6,280 nucleotides of DNA from Fidelibacterota bacterium (GTDB taxonomy: Bacteria; Fidelibacterota; JAANXI01), in the NCBI GenBank assembly GCA_018263365.1, contig JAANXI010000032.1, positions 1-6,280 on the forward strand, in the 5' to 3' direction. The notes under the pieces are model-generated. The model made no database searches. It had not been told where the DNA came from and was given only the letters and a program-made list of their open reading frames with translations. Positions 1 to 6,280 of this stretch are shown piece by piece. Position numbers and translations under genes: made by a program. Each line of letters opens with the position of its first letter. Positions within the stretch are counted from its first letter, which is position 1.

Positions 1-17
1 CTGTGCTCTTCCGATCT
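1..17. other. Illumina adapter remnant at contig end (not genomic)
   Basis: Bases 2-17 (TGTGCTCTTCCGATCT) are identical to the last 16 bases of the Illumina TruSeq read-2 adapter; base 1 (C) does not match the adapter's G. The match lies exactly at the sequence edge, where untrimmed adapter is expected. I treat these bases as a library artefact. They extend the minus-strand reading frame by a few false residues (Arg-Ser-Glu-Glu-His) and should be removed before any analysis of that gene. Confidence 0.95.
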
Positions 18-800
18 ATGCACCTCCGCCAGTCCCAGATACACATCCTGATTCCAGCTGTTAAAGTGGAAATGTTTTAGCGAATGCGTGACTTCCTGAC
101 GAAAATACCCGAGCGTCACAGCTGCTCGCACACTCAGCGATCGCAGACTAAAAAATCGGGGGAGATAGCGCGTGGTATAGATCAGGTTCTCACCAGATAC
201 ATCTTTGATGTTCTGCTCCAGGTTTTTATCGGTCTCGAGCATCACCAGGGTTTGCCACGGATAATGAATTACATCCGAACTGTGATTCTTGGACTGTTGA
301 ACTGGTTGGAACGGCTTCGTTTCCTCCTTCGGAATTGTAAATGATTGTCCCGCCAGCTGATGCGCTACGGCTTTCATGCCGATTTGTAACAATCCATCGA
401 TTTCTCCCTGATGATCATACGTAGCCACTTCCGTGATTTCCGCGGAACTGACATCCACAATTCGGGCGGAAATGGAATACGTATTTCCGACATGGCTCAC
501 ACTGCCGCCCACCATACTCTCAACACCGAGTACCTGCCCAACCTCCACCAGACATTCCGTGGAGGTACATCCTGCCAGCTGAAAGTTCTGTTCCTGAAAG
601 ATCGACTCCATCATGCTGCGCTCCACCACCTTAAATTCGCCGGTGAGGAACAACTCCGTCCGCAACCGGTCGGTAAGCGCATTCGCCTCGGTGACGGCCA
701 CGTTATTGGCATCAAAGTTCATTACAGCGATATTGACCTGTCCCATGACGTGTCCAGCAATCAACGACAACAGCAACAATACACTCATTCGTAATTTCAT
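18..800 (-). CDS. Secreted CsgG/LpoB-fold protein, C-terminus missing (partial)
   Basis: Reading the minus strand from the ATG at 800 gives 261 genuine residues with no stop before the contig end. Residues 1-20 look like a signal peptide: Lys/Arg start, a hydrophobic stretch VLLLLSLIAG, and a possible signal peptidase I site VMG|Q. There is no lipobox cysteine. Residues about 22-150 resemble the CsgG/LpoB-type periplasmic fold: NIAVMNFDANNV, then LTDRLRTELFLTGEFKVVER (42-61), GCTSTECLVEVGQVLGVE (77-94) and VGGSVSHVGNTYSISARIVD (97-116). C78 and C83 could form a disulphide. The region after about residue 165 is not recognised; its last part is rich in aromatic, alternating residues and could be beta-structured. 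An AGAGG ribosome-binding site (806-810), five bases upstream, supports this ATG over the internal Met5. Relatives are envelope proteins of unknown role, so the function here is open. The true 3' end lies beyond the contig; the last real codon is CAT at 20-18. Confidence 0.77.
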
Positions 801-897
801 GCAATCCTCTGAATTCCTGTTCGGATTACCCGATAAATAAATGTATGGCAACAAACATAGAGAATGCCAGCATTAAAATGAAAGATGAAAATCACAG

Positions 898-1773
898 TCA
901 CTGCAATTTTGATTCTCTGATACTGCGAATCAAACGAATAAAATGTTGCTGCATCTCGTCGGCTGATCTCCTCATCCAGGCTCCGTGCGCCGGTAATACG
1001 TACTCGAAAGGGAATGGCTGTAATTTTCCCAGAGATGTGGCTAGCGATTTCCGTCCGCTGCTGCCAGAAAACTCTGGAGCGACCAGCCGGCTTCGGTACA
1101 AGTCCCACTGTAGCAGATCGCCACTGAACAGGTCGCGTTTTTTATAAAGCAGGATGACATGGCTGCAGGGGTTCTCCGGCGTTGGAATAACCAGAAAGTC
1201 CGGAAGAAATTCCACCGGATCGGTCTCATGAATCACGATTTCCGCATCCGGTTGCGCACTGAGTTCCTTGTGATGAATAATTCGCTGGGCGCTGAATTCT
1301 GCAGCATACTTTTCCGCGTCAGCAACGTCATCTCTGTGCGAAAGGAAGATAAAATCAATGCCGCCCATTTCCTTAAACCGATTCACGAGATGCCGGTGAA
1401 ATCGCGGCGAGTCGATCAACCAGTTACCAGAGGGGTGTTCAATGAAGTAGCTATTCCCACCATAAGATTTCCGGGAGTTAAATCCACAGTAATAGATACC
1501 GTTTTCAAGATGCAGCGGAAAATCGGTGATGACTTCGGCGGCGTTATTGGGATTTTCCGTGCCGATCGATCCGGTGGGACACGCAATAAGCGCCCGGAGC
1601 GCGATTCGCTCCTGTTCATCATTGGCCGGTTGCGCCTTGACGTAGGCATAATCCTCGGCTTCGGCGAACACATTCGGTGCGATCCCCCGGCACGCATCGC
1701 AGTTGATGCAGGTAGAATCGACGAAAAACTCGCCGGGAAAGTTCATGAACAGGCGTTTGTTGATGTCGGCCAT
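898..1773 (-). CDS. Ferredoxin / metallo-beta-lactamase-fold fusion protein
   Basis: This is a 291-residue cytoplasmic protein with no signal peptide. Residues 18-71 form a single-cluster ferredoxin domain: C22-x2-C25-x2-C28 followed by C65-Pro, enough ligands for one [4Fe-4S] cluster. Residues about 90-270 form a metallo-beta-lactamase-fold domain: GGNSYFIE, WLIDSP, FLSHRDDVAD (143-152), FSGDLL (216-221) and VLPAHG (259-264). Fusions of this layout are known in bacteria and photosynthetic lineages, but to my knowledge the substrate is not established. The metal site is unusual: H146-R-D148-D149 stands where HxHxDH is normal, and N201 lies near where a PGHT histidine is common, while D219 and H263 remain. 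The frame opens further upstream to a TTG at 1818, but that adds 15 residues encoded partly by a palindromic repeat. I prefer the ATG at 1773, which puts about 10 residues before NFPGEFFVD, although no good ribosome-binding site is visible. Met10 (1746) is the alternative. The CsgG-like gene starts 97 bases downstream. Confidence 0.87.
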   Translation of the reverse strand: MADINKRLFMNFPGEFFVDSTCINCDACRGIAPNVFAEAEDYAYVKAQPANDEQERIALRALIACPTGSIGTENPNNAAEVITDFPLHLENGIYYCGFNSRKSYGGNSYFIEHPSGNWLIDSPRFHRHLVNRFKEMGGIDFIFLSHRDDVADAEKYAAEFSAQRIIHHKELSAQPDAEIVIHETDPVEFLPDFLVIPTPENPCSHVILLYKKRDLFSGDLLQWDLYRSRLVAPEFSGSSGRKSLATSLGKLQPFPFEYVLPAHGAWMRRSADEMQQHFIRLIRSIRESKLQ

Positions 1774-1797
1774 AATATTAGTAGTGGATTGCAAGCC

Positions 1798-1879
1798 ACT
1801 CTTCGACGAGTCATTCAACCCGGCTCATGACGGGCTCAGAGTGACCAATGTGAGCGTCACCCTGAGCTTGTCGAAGGGT
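1798..1879. repeat. Palindromic intergenic repeat (REP/MITE-like)
   Basis: Two nested inverted repeats are visible. The inner pair is CTCAGAGTGAC (1835-1845) and GTCACCCTGAG (1856-1866), complementary at 10 of 11 positions around a 10-base loop. The outer pair is ACTCTTCGACGAG (1798-1810) and CTTGTCGAAGGGT (1867-1879), complementary at 11 of 13. A 24-base stretch (1811-1834), itself containing CCCG...CGGG, bulges between the left arms. The right half (GTCACCCTGAGCTTGTCGAA...) resembles a short palindromic element that I recognise from intergenic regions of many environmental bacterial genomes. That resemblance is from memory and has not been searched. It sits between two same-strand genes and could fold in RNA downstream of the CBM9 gene, but no U-tract follows on the minus strand, so I do not call it a terminator. 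Confidence 0.65.
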
Positions 1880-1920
1880 AGACCCGATATTTAAAATTTG
1901 AAAATAAAGCAGCATCATTC

Positions 1921-2574
1921 CTATCGGAAACCATCAAATACCATTACTCCGAACTTCTCACTGGTATGAAAATCCACAAGACCGGTTGGACTCCAGGTAG
2001 AGTATTCTTCTTCCGCCTCACCGTATTCGATACGACAAAGATTGGCACGCCATTCGTCACCAGGCGCTGGAGGTTGATTTCCGGCAAAGTGCAACTCGCG
2101 AAACGGTATGGCGACAGTCGCAGACCAGTTTTGATTTTCGTGGATATGCGTACTGACCCGCAAACCTTTCACATCCCGATCTGCGAACGAAACCAATTCC
2201 CCGCGCCCCTCTCCGGCGTGTCCGCCATCATTCAGCACGATCAAATCCAGGATGACTTCTCTGGGAGAAAAGTTGAATTCATAATAATAATGCTCGCTCC
2301 CGGATGGCGATAAAAACAGTTCCACCACATCCTCCTGCCAGAGCGGTTCGTCGCGCTTGGTAAAGTTGGCGATAATCCGGTTGTCCTCCACCTCGTATCC
2401 AACATACAGGTAGTCGTCATCCCACAACAGCCGCACCTGCGTGGCGAGTTTTGGTTTTTCGCCGGACACGCAATCGACCAGCAGCACCCCCGATGTCGTC
2501 TCCCAGAGATGACCGGACGGGGTGCCATCCAGCGCTGGCGGTTCAGAAATTTTCGGAATACGGTACGTTTTCAT
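1921..2574 (-). CDS. Carbohydrate-binding family 9-like protein
   Basis: This 217-residue protein fits the CBM9-like beta-sandwich family in length and layout. Visible landmarks are IPKISEPPALDG near the N-terminus (6-17), VRLLWDDDYLYVGYEVED (47-64), WQEDVVELFLSP (79-90), YYYEFNFSP (96-104) followed by ILDL, and a C-terminal WSPTGLVDFHTSEKFGVMVF. The same fold is found in modules of xylanases, where it binds the ends of sugar chains, but free-standing copies like this one are mostly uncharacterised and many may not bind sugar. There is no signal peptide or attached catalytic domain, so a cytoplasmic location is inferred. The ATG at 2574 is supported by an AGGAGA ribosome-binding site (2584-2589) nine bases upstream. 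The gene is divergent from sucA, so the 344 bases between them may hold both promoters. No sugar transporter or glycosidase is nearby to suggest a substrate. Confidence 0.85.
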   Translation of the reverse strand: MKTYRIPKISEPPALDGTPSGHLWETTSGVLLVDCVSGEKPKLATQVRLLWDDDYLYVGYEVEDNRIIANFTKRDEPLWQEDVVELFLSPSGSEHYYYEFNFSPREVILDLIVLNDGGHAGEGRGELVSFADRDVKGLRVSTHIHENQNWSATVAIPFRELHFAGNQPPAPGDEWRANLCRIEYGEAEEEYSTWSPTGLVDFHTSEKFGVMVFDGFR

Positions 2575-2918
2575 GGCTCATAATCTCCTGATCAATCAAT
2601 GATCTGTGACGCAAAAATCGTGGCTTAAGTTTACAAAAGGTGTGCAGGAAATGAGACGGAAATCTTGCCCAAAATGCTGGTGCAATTCCCTGGCAAAATC
2701 CCACCTTCAATAATTGACTTTGACACTTGCGAGAGTTAGCTTCATTTCAATTTAACAGGGAAAAGAACGATGGACTTAAAACACTGTCAATTCAACATAT
2801 CATGCATTGCACAAATTGGTGGTTGCATCGGTATGGAGGGGCAGGATTTTTCCAGATTTCCCAACGTGAGTCACTTCCAATAACCCAGAGCAAAAATCAC
2901 GAAAATAAAGGCAAATAC
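2575..2918. other. Divergent intergenic region / sucA leader
   Basis: No gene is supported between the CBM9 start and the sucA start. The stretch looks more AT-rich than its flanks. Near the left end it contains the CBM9 ribosome-binding site and a small GATCA-5-TGATC inverted repeat (2590-2604) that could arise by chance. A weak sigma-70-like promoter candidate for sucA lies around 2714-2742. Bases 2727-2918 stay open in the sucA frame from a TTG, which would add 64 residues. The translated stretch has no family resemblance, and I treat it as an untranslated leader of up to about 190 bases. I see no known riboswitch or terminator in it. Confidence 0.6.
2714..2742 (+). promoter_or_regulatory. 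Possible sucA promoter (weak)
   Basis: Two overlapping -35-like hexamers occur in tandem, TTGACT (2714-2719) and TTGACA (2720-2725). The first is followed after 17 bases by TAGCTT (2737-2742), a poor -10 match (3 of 6); the second has no better partner. If the organism is a Bacteroidota relative, its promoters may follow another consensus (TTTG / TAnnTTTG), to which this region fits poorly. The assignment rests on position ahead of sucA and on the -35 match alone. Confidence 0.27.
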
Positions 2919-5693
2919 ATGGATGATTTTTCGTTTCTACACAACGCCCATCCGGATTATATCGAGGGCCTGTACGCAGATTACAGACAGGATCCGGAAT
3001 CGGTAGAACCCGAATGGCGGCAATTCTTTGAAGGGTACGAGTTTGCCCGGCAGTCCGGCGGAACGACGGAGGGTATTCCTGAAGCCGCACAAAAGGAACG
3101 CCTGGTTCTCAACCTGATCAGCGGGTACCGCCGGCGGGGGCACTTATTTACAAAAACGAATCCGGTACGAGAACGACGCAAGTACTCCCCGAAACTGGAT
3201 ATCGAAAACTTCGGACTCACCGAGGAGGACCTGGATACTGTCTTTCAGGCGGGACACGAAATCGGAATTGGCGCGGCGACGCTGCAGGAAATCGTCGACC
3301 ATTTGGAGACAACTTATTGCCGGTCCATTGGCGCCGAATACCGGTTTATCCGTCAGCCGGAAAAAGTCGAATGGCTGCAGAAGAAGATGGAATCTTCGCA
3401 AAATCTGCCAGATTTTTCACCAGATCAGAAGCGGCGGATTCTACATAAACTGAACCAGGCTGTGGTATTCGAGAACTTTTTGCATACCAAATATGTCGGA
3501 CAGAAGCGATTCGCGCTCTCCGGAGGCGAAACGATTATCCCGGGATTGGACGCCATCCTGGAAAAGGGTGCGAAATTGGGCGCTGAAGAGGTGGTGCTCG
3601 GTATGTCACACCGCGGTCGGCTGAACGTCCTGGCAAACATCCTGAAGAAATCGTATGAGGAAATTTTCAGCGAATTCGAGGGTGCGGCATATCAGGATTC
3701 GGTCTTCGAGGGAGATGTAAAATATCATCTGGGTTATACAAGCGATGTCAAAACGCAGAGTGGCAACGAGGTGCGCATCAACCTTGCGCCGAACCCTTCG
3801 CACCTCGAATCGGTCGATCCGGTAGTGGAGGGTGTGGCCCGAGCGAAAATCGACAACCTGTTCGGCGGCGATATCGATAAAGTCGTGCCGATTCTTATCC
3901 ATGGTGATGCTGCCATTGCGGCCCAGGGCGTGGTATATGAAGTCATTCAGATGTCGCTGCTTAATGGTTACAGGACCGGCGGGACTATCCACCTGGTGAT
4001 TAATAATCAAGTCGGATTTACCACGAATTATCTCGACGCGCGTTCCAGCACCTATTGCACAGACGTTGCCAAAGTCACGCTTTCGCCGGTCTTCCACGTG
4101 AATGCCGACGATGCGGAAGCCGTCGTATTCGCCATCCAGATGGCCATGGAATACCGGCAAAAGTTTAACACGGACGTCTTCATCGATCTGCTGGGCTATC
4201 GGAAATACGGTCATAATGAGGCGGATGAGCCGCGTTTCACGCAACCCAAACTATACGAGATCATCGACAAACATCCTGACCCGCGAAAGATCTATAACGA
4301 CAAGCTGGTGGAGACCGGAGAAGTGGAAAGAGGCATTGCTGAGGAGATGGAAGAAGAGTTCCGGCAGATGCTGGAGGAACACCTCAGTGAGGCCAAGGAA
4401 GATGGAGAGGCTACTTCTCCGTTTGAAGACGAACCACTCTCCGCCTGTGAAGATATCCGTCGCCCCCAGCCTAAAGATCTAACCACCTCACCGGAAACCG
4501 GCGTGGACGAAGAGCGCCTGTTATCGCTGGGCAAAAAGATATTCACGGTGCCGGAAGATATGGACCTGTTCCGGAAAATCGAGCGGTTATATAGCTCCGC
4601 CAAAGAGCGCCTGACCGAAAAGAAAATCCTGGACTGGGCGCTGGCGGAACAACTGGCCTACGCATCTCTGCTGACCGATGGTGTACCGGTCAGGCTCACC
4701 GGACAGGACTCCGAACGCGGCACATTTTCGCACCGACACGCCGTGCTATTGAGCCGGGACGCAGAAGAACGCTACGTACCGCCGGATAATCTTTCCGGCG
4801 ATCAGGCGCGATTTCACGTGTATAACTCACCCTTGTCGGAGTACGGTGTGATGGGGTTCGAATACGGCTATTCCTGCGCCACGCCGGAAGGACTCACAAT
4901 TTGGGAAGCGCAATTCGGCGACTTCTTCAACGGCGCGCAGATTATCGTGGATCAATATATCAGCGCGTCCGAAACCAAGTGGAACCGAACCAACGGATTA
5001 GTGCTCTACCTCCCGCACGGATACGAAGGCCAGGGACCGGAACATTCCTCCGCCCGGATCGAGCGGTTTCTCTCGCTCTCAGCAAATAACAACTGGCAGA
5101 TCGTCAATCCGACCACTCCGGCGAACCTGTTCCACATGCTGCGCCGGCACATGGCGTACGATTTCAGGATTCCGCTGATAGTCTTTACGCCAAAGAGCCT
5201 GCTGCGCCATCCGAAATGCGTGAGCCCGTTGAGTAATTTGACCAGAGGCAGTTTTCAGGAAGTTATCGATGATTCCAACGCCGATCCGAAAAAAGTGGAA
5301 ACCGTACTGCTCTGCTCCGGCAAGGTCTATTACGATCTGCTGGAACACCAGGAGGAGGAAGAGCAGGACGATGTGGCAATCGTCCGGGTGGAACAGTTGT
5401 ATCCCCTTCCGGAGAAGCAGCTAAATCATATCTTTGAAAAGTACGAATCCGCAAAACGGTACGTCTGGGTGCAGGAGGAGCCGGAAAATATGGGCGCATG
5501 GTCGTACCTCTGCCGGAAATTCGATCTGGTTGACCTGCACTTGGTAGCGCGGCGCAAAAGTCCTTCTCCGGCCACCGGATTCCATAAGCAGCACGAGCAG
5601 GAACAGCAGAGCCTCCTCAACCGGGCGTTCAATCCTGGAAATAACGGCGCAAAGACGACAGCGGACAAAAAAGTGGTTACCGAAAACGCATAA
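2919..5693 (+). CDS. sucA: 2-oxoglutarate dehydrogenase E1 component
   Basis: This 924-residue, ThDP-dependent E1 decarboxylates 2-oxoglutarate and transfers the succinyl group to the lipoyl arm of E2 in the TCA cycle; it is cytoplasmic. The length is close to E. coli SucA (933). Domain order is: N-terminal E1o motif (DFSFLHNAHPDYIEGLY, WRQFFEGYEF), E1 core (about 190-520), transketolase-like pyrimidine domain (about 580-775) and C-terminal domain (about 780-905). Key residues are present: H231 in GMSHRGRLN and H270 in KYHLG, matching E. coli His260 and His298; the ThDP/Mg motif HGDAA (328-332) with N362-N363; YRKYGHNEADEP (427-438); GQDSERGTFSHRH (595-607) and GQGPEHSSAR (704-713). The ATG at 2919 gives the family's usual start, MDDFSFL, with a weak AAAGG site ahead of it; the frame is open to a TTG at 2727, but that extension is not family-like. 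The tail after about residue 905 (PGNNGAKTTADKK...) is a short hydrophilic extension. sucB follows after 20 bases, so co-transcription is very likely. Confidence 0.98.
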   Translation: MDDFSFLHNAHPDYIEGLYADYRQDPESVEPEWRQFFEGYEFARQSGGTTEGIPEAAQKERLVLNLISGYRRRGHLFTKTNPVRERRKYSPKLDIENFGLTEEDLDTVFQAGHEIGIGAATLQEIVDHLETTYCRSIGAEYRFIRQPEKVEWLQKKMESSQNLPDFSPDQKRRILHKLNQAVVFENFLHTKYVGQKRFALSGGETIIPGLDAILEKGAKLGAEEVVLGMSHRGRLNVLANILKKSYEEIFSEFEGAAYQDSVFEGDVKYHLGYTSDVKTQSGNEVRINLAPNPSHLESVDPVVEGVARAKIDNLFGGDIDKVVPILIHGDAAIAAQGVVYEVIQMSLLNGYRTGGTIHLVINNQVGFTTNYLDARSSTYCTDVAKVTLSPVFHVNADDAEAVVFAIQMAMEYRQKFNTDVFIDLLGYRKYGHNEADEPRFTQPKLYEIIDKHPDPRKIYNDKLVETGEVERGIAEEMEEEFRQMLEEHLSEAKEDGEATSPFEDEPLSACEDIRRPQPKDLTTSPETGVDEERLLSLGKKIFTVPEDMDLFRKIERLYSSAKERLTEKKILDWALAEQLAYASLLTDGVPVRLTGQDSERGTFSHRHAVLLSRDAEERYVPPDNLSGDQARFHVYNSPLSEYGVMGFEYGYSCATPEGLTIWEAQFGDFFNGAQIIVDQYISASETKWNRTNGLVLYLPHGYEGQGPEHSSARIERFLSLSANNNWQIVNPTTPANLFHMLRRHMAYDFRIPLIVFTPKSLLRHPKCVSPLSNLTRGSFQEVIDDSNADPKKVETVLLCSGKVYYDLLEHQEEEEQDDVAIVRVEQLYPLPEKQLNHIFEKYESAKRYVWVQEEPENMGAWSYLCRKFDLVDLHLVARRKSPSPATGFHKQHEQEQQSLLNRAFNPGNNGAKTTADKKVVTENA

Positions 5694-5713
5694 ATTCAGA
5701 GACCAAAAATTAT

Positions 5714-6280
5714 ATGAAACACGAGATTACAGTACCGGAAGTCGGCGAATCTATCAGCGAAGTGGTAGTGGCCGAGTGGCTGAAAAATGATGGCGATTAT
5801 GTCGAAGTCGATGACGTCATCTGCGAAATTGAATCGGATAAGGCGAGTTTTGAGGTCCCCGCGGATCAGGCCGGCGTCCTGGAAATTAAAGCGCAGGTAG
5901 ATGATACCGTGGCCGTCGGCGACACGCTGGCTGTCATCGATACGGAAGCGGACGCGCCGGAAGGCAAAGCCGAATCTGAAGAACCCTCTGAAAAACCTGA
6001 ACCGAAGGAAGCGAAAGAGACTGCCGCAGAAAAAGAACAGGCAAAGGCTCCGACACCCACAGAAGAGGACGAAAAGGAAGAAGCAGACCAGGAAATCCGG
6101 GTCTCTCCGGTCGCGTCAAATATTCTGAAGGAGGCCGGGATCAATCCCAGCGATGTGAAGGGCACCGGCATCGGCGGCAAAATCACTAAAGCCGATGCAC
6201 AAAAGGCGGTAGAAGATCAGGGTGAAAAACCCGAGACAGAAAAGAAAGAAAAAGTCTCTAAGTCAAAAGAAAAAGTCAAA
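5714..6280 (+). CDS. sucB: 2-oxoglutarate dehydrogenase E2 (dihydrolipoyl succinyltransferase), 5' part
   Basis: The first 189 codons are present and the frame is open at the window edge. Residues 1-77 are a biotinyl/lipoyl domain starting KHEITVPEVGESISE; K43 in EIESDKASFEVPA is the expected lipoylated lysine (E. coli K44). Residues about 80-125 are a flexible linker made mostly of Glu, Lys, Pro and Ala. Residues 129-166 (RVSPVASNILKEAGINP..., then GTGIGGKITKADAQKAV) form the peripheral subunit-binding domain that holds E3 and/or E1. A second Lys/Glu-rich linker starts at about 168 and runs to the edge, so the C-terminal acyltransferase domain with its HxxxD motif lies outside. A single lipoyl domain and the position directly after sucA favour the 2-oxoglutarate enzyme over the pyruvate or branched-chain E2. 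The ATG follows the sucA stop by 20 bases with a weak AGAGA site (5698-5702), so translation may depend partly on coupling to sucA. Confidence 0.96.
   Translation, partial: MKHEITVPEVGESISEVVVAEWLKNDGDYVEVDDVICEIESDKASFEVPADQAGVLEIKAQVDDTVAVGDTLAVIDTEADAPEGKAESEEPSEKPEPKEAKETAAEKEQAKAPTPTEEDEKEEADQEIRVSPVASNILKEAGINPSDVKGTGIGGKITKADAQKAVEDQGEKPETEKKEKVSKSKEKVK

Noticed and set aside
411..794. Open plus-strand frame of 127 codons in the left part
   Set aside because: It is antisense to the CsgG-like gene, which has a signal peptide, a family-like fold pattern and a ribosome-binding site; the plus-strand translation has no recognisable character.
823..851. TTGCCA with 17-base spacing as a promoter for the CsgG-like gene (minus strand)
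   Set aside because: The matching -10 position reads TAATCC, only two of six bases, so the candidate is no better than chance.
876..905. Symmetry AAAAT...ATTTT around the stop codon of the ferredoxin-MBL gene as a terminator
   Set aside because: The stem is short, the inner CAGT/ACTG leaves almost no loop, and no run of U follows on the minus strand.
1159..1830. Open plus-strand frame of 223 codons
   Set aside because: It is the shadow of the ferredoxin-MBL gene on the other strand, whose cysteine motif and MBL landmarks are clear.
2590..2604. GATCA-5-TGATC inverted repeat upstream of the CBM9 gene as an operator
   Set aside because: Five-base arms built on a GATC palindrome are common by chance, and no second copy or cognate regulator is visible.
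3606..4244. Long minus-strand frame of 212 codons within sucA
   Set aside because: sucA is fully conserved across this stretch, including catalytic and ThDP residues; the antisense frame has no domain features.
4320..4480. Acidic stretch in the middle of sucA as an inserted domain
   Set aside because: Variable charged linkers are normal between the E1 core and the pyrimidine-binding domain in this family, and the total length is ordinary.

Overview
The window is a slice of a bacterial draft contig, most likely from the FCB side of the tree (Bacteroidota, Rhodothermota, Balneolota or Calditrichota-like). This placement is an inference. It rests on the 2-oxoglutarate dehydrogenase E1, whose MDDFSFLHNAH start and RKYGHNEADEPRFTQP motif look like that group's form, and on a CsgG-fold secreted protein with a GCTSTEC motif of the type common there. 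The first 17 bases are not genomic: bases 2-17 match the end of an Illumina TruSeq adapter, so the contig really begins at about base 18.

Left part (18-2574), all on the minus strand. Reading in the direction of transcription, there is a CBM9-like carbohydrate-binding protein (2574-1921), then a palindromic intergenic repeat (about 1798-1879), then a single-cluster ferredoxin fused to a metallo-beta-lactamase-fold domain (1773-898), and finally a secreted CsgG/LpoB-like protein (800-18) whose C-terminus is lost at the contig end. These three genes share a strand but are 97-147 bases apart and have no obvious common function. I would not call them a tight operon.

Middle (2575-2918). This is the 344-base divergent intergenic region between the CBM9 gene and the TCA-cycle genes. 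It holds a weak promoter candidate and a long leader that stays open in the sucA frame, but no recognisable RNA gene.

Right part (2919-6280), plus strand. A complete sucA (odhA, E1 of 2-oxoglutarate dehydrogenase, 924 aa) is followed after 20 bases by the 5' part of sucB (E2, dihydrolipoyl succinyltransferase: lipoyl domain, charged linker, subunit-binding domain), which is cut by the window end. Together they encode the E1 and E2 of the complex that converts 2-oxoglutarate, CoA and NAD+ to succinyl-CoA, CO2 and NADH. Catalytic and cofactor residues that I can place are intact.

I do not see a CRISPR array, transposase, tRNA, rRNA or an evident undescribed multi-gene system. The most useful observations are the adapter remnant, the repeat that overlaps an artefactual upstream start, and the atypical metal site of the ferredoxin-MBL fusion.
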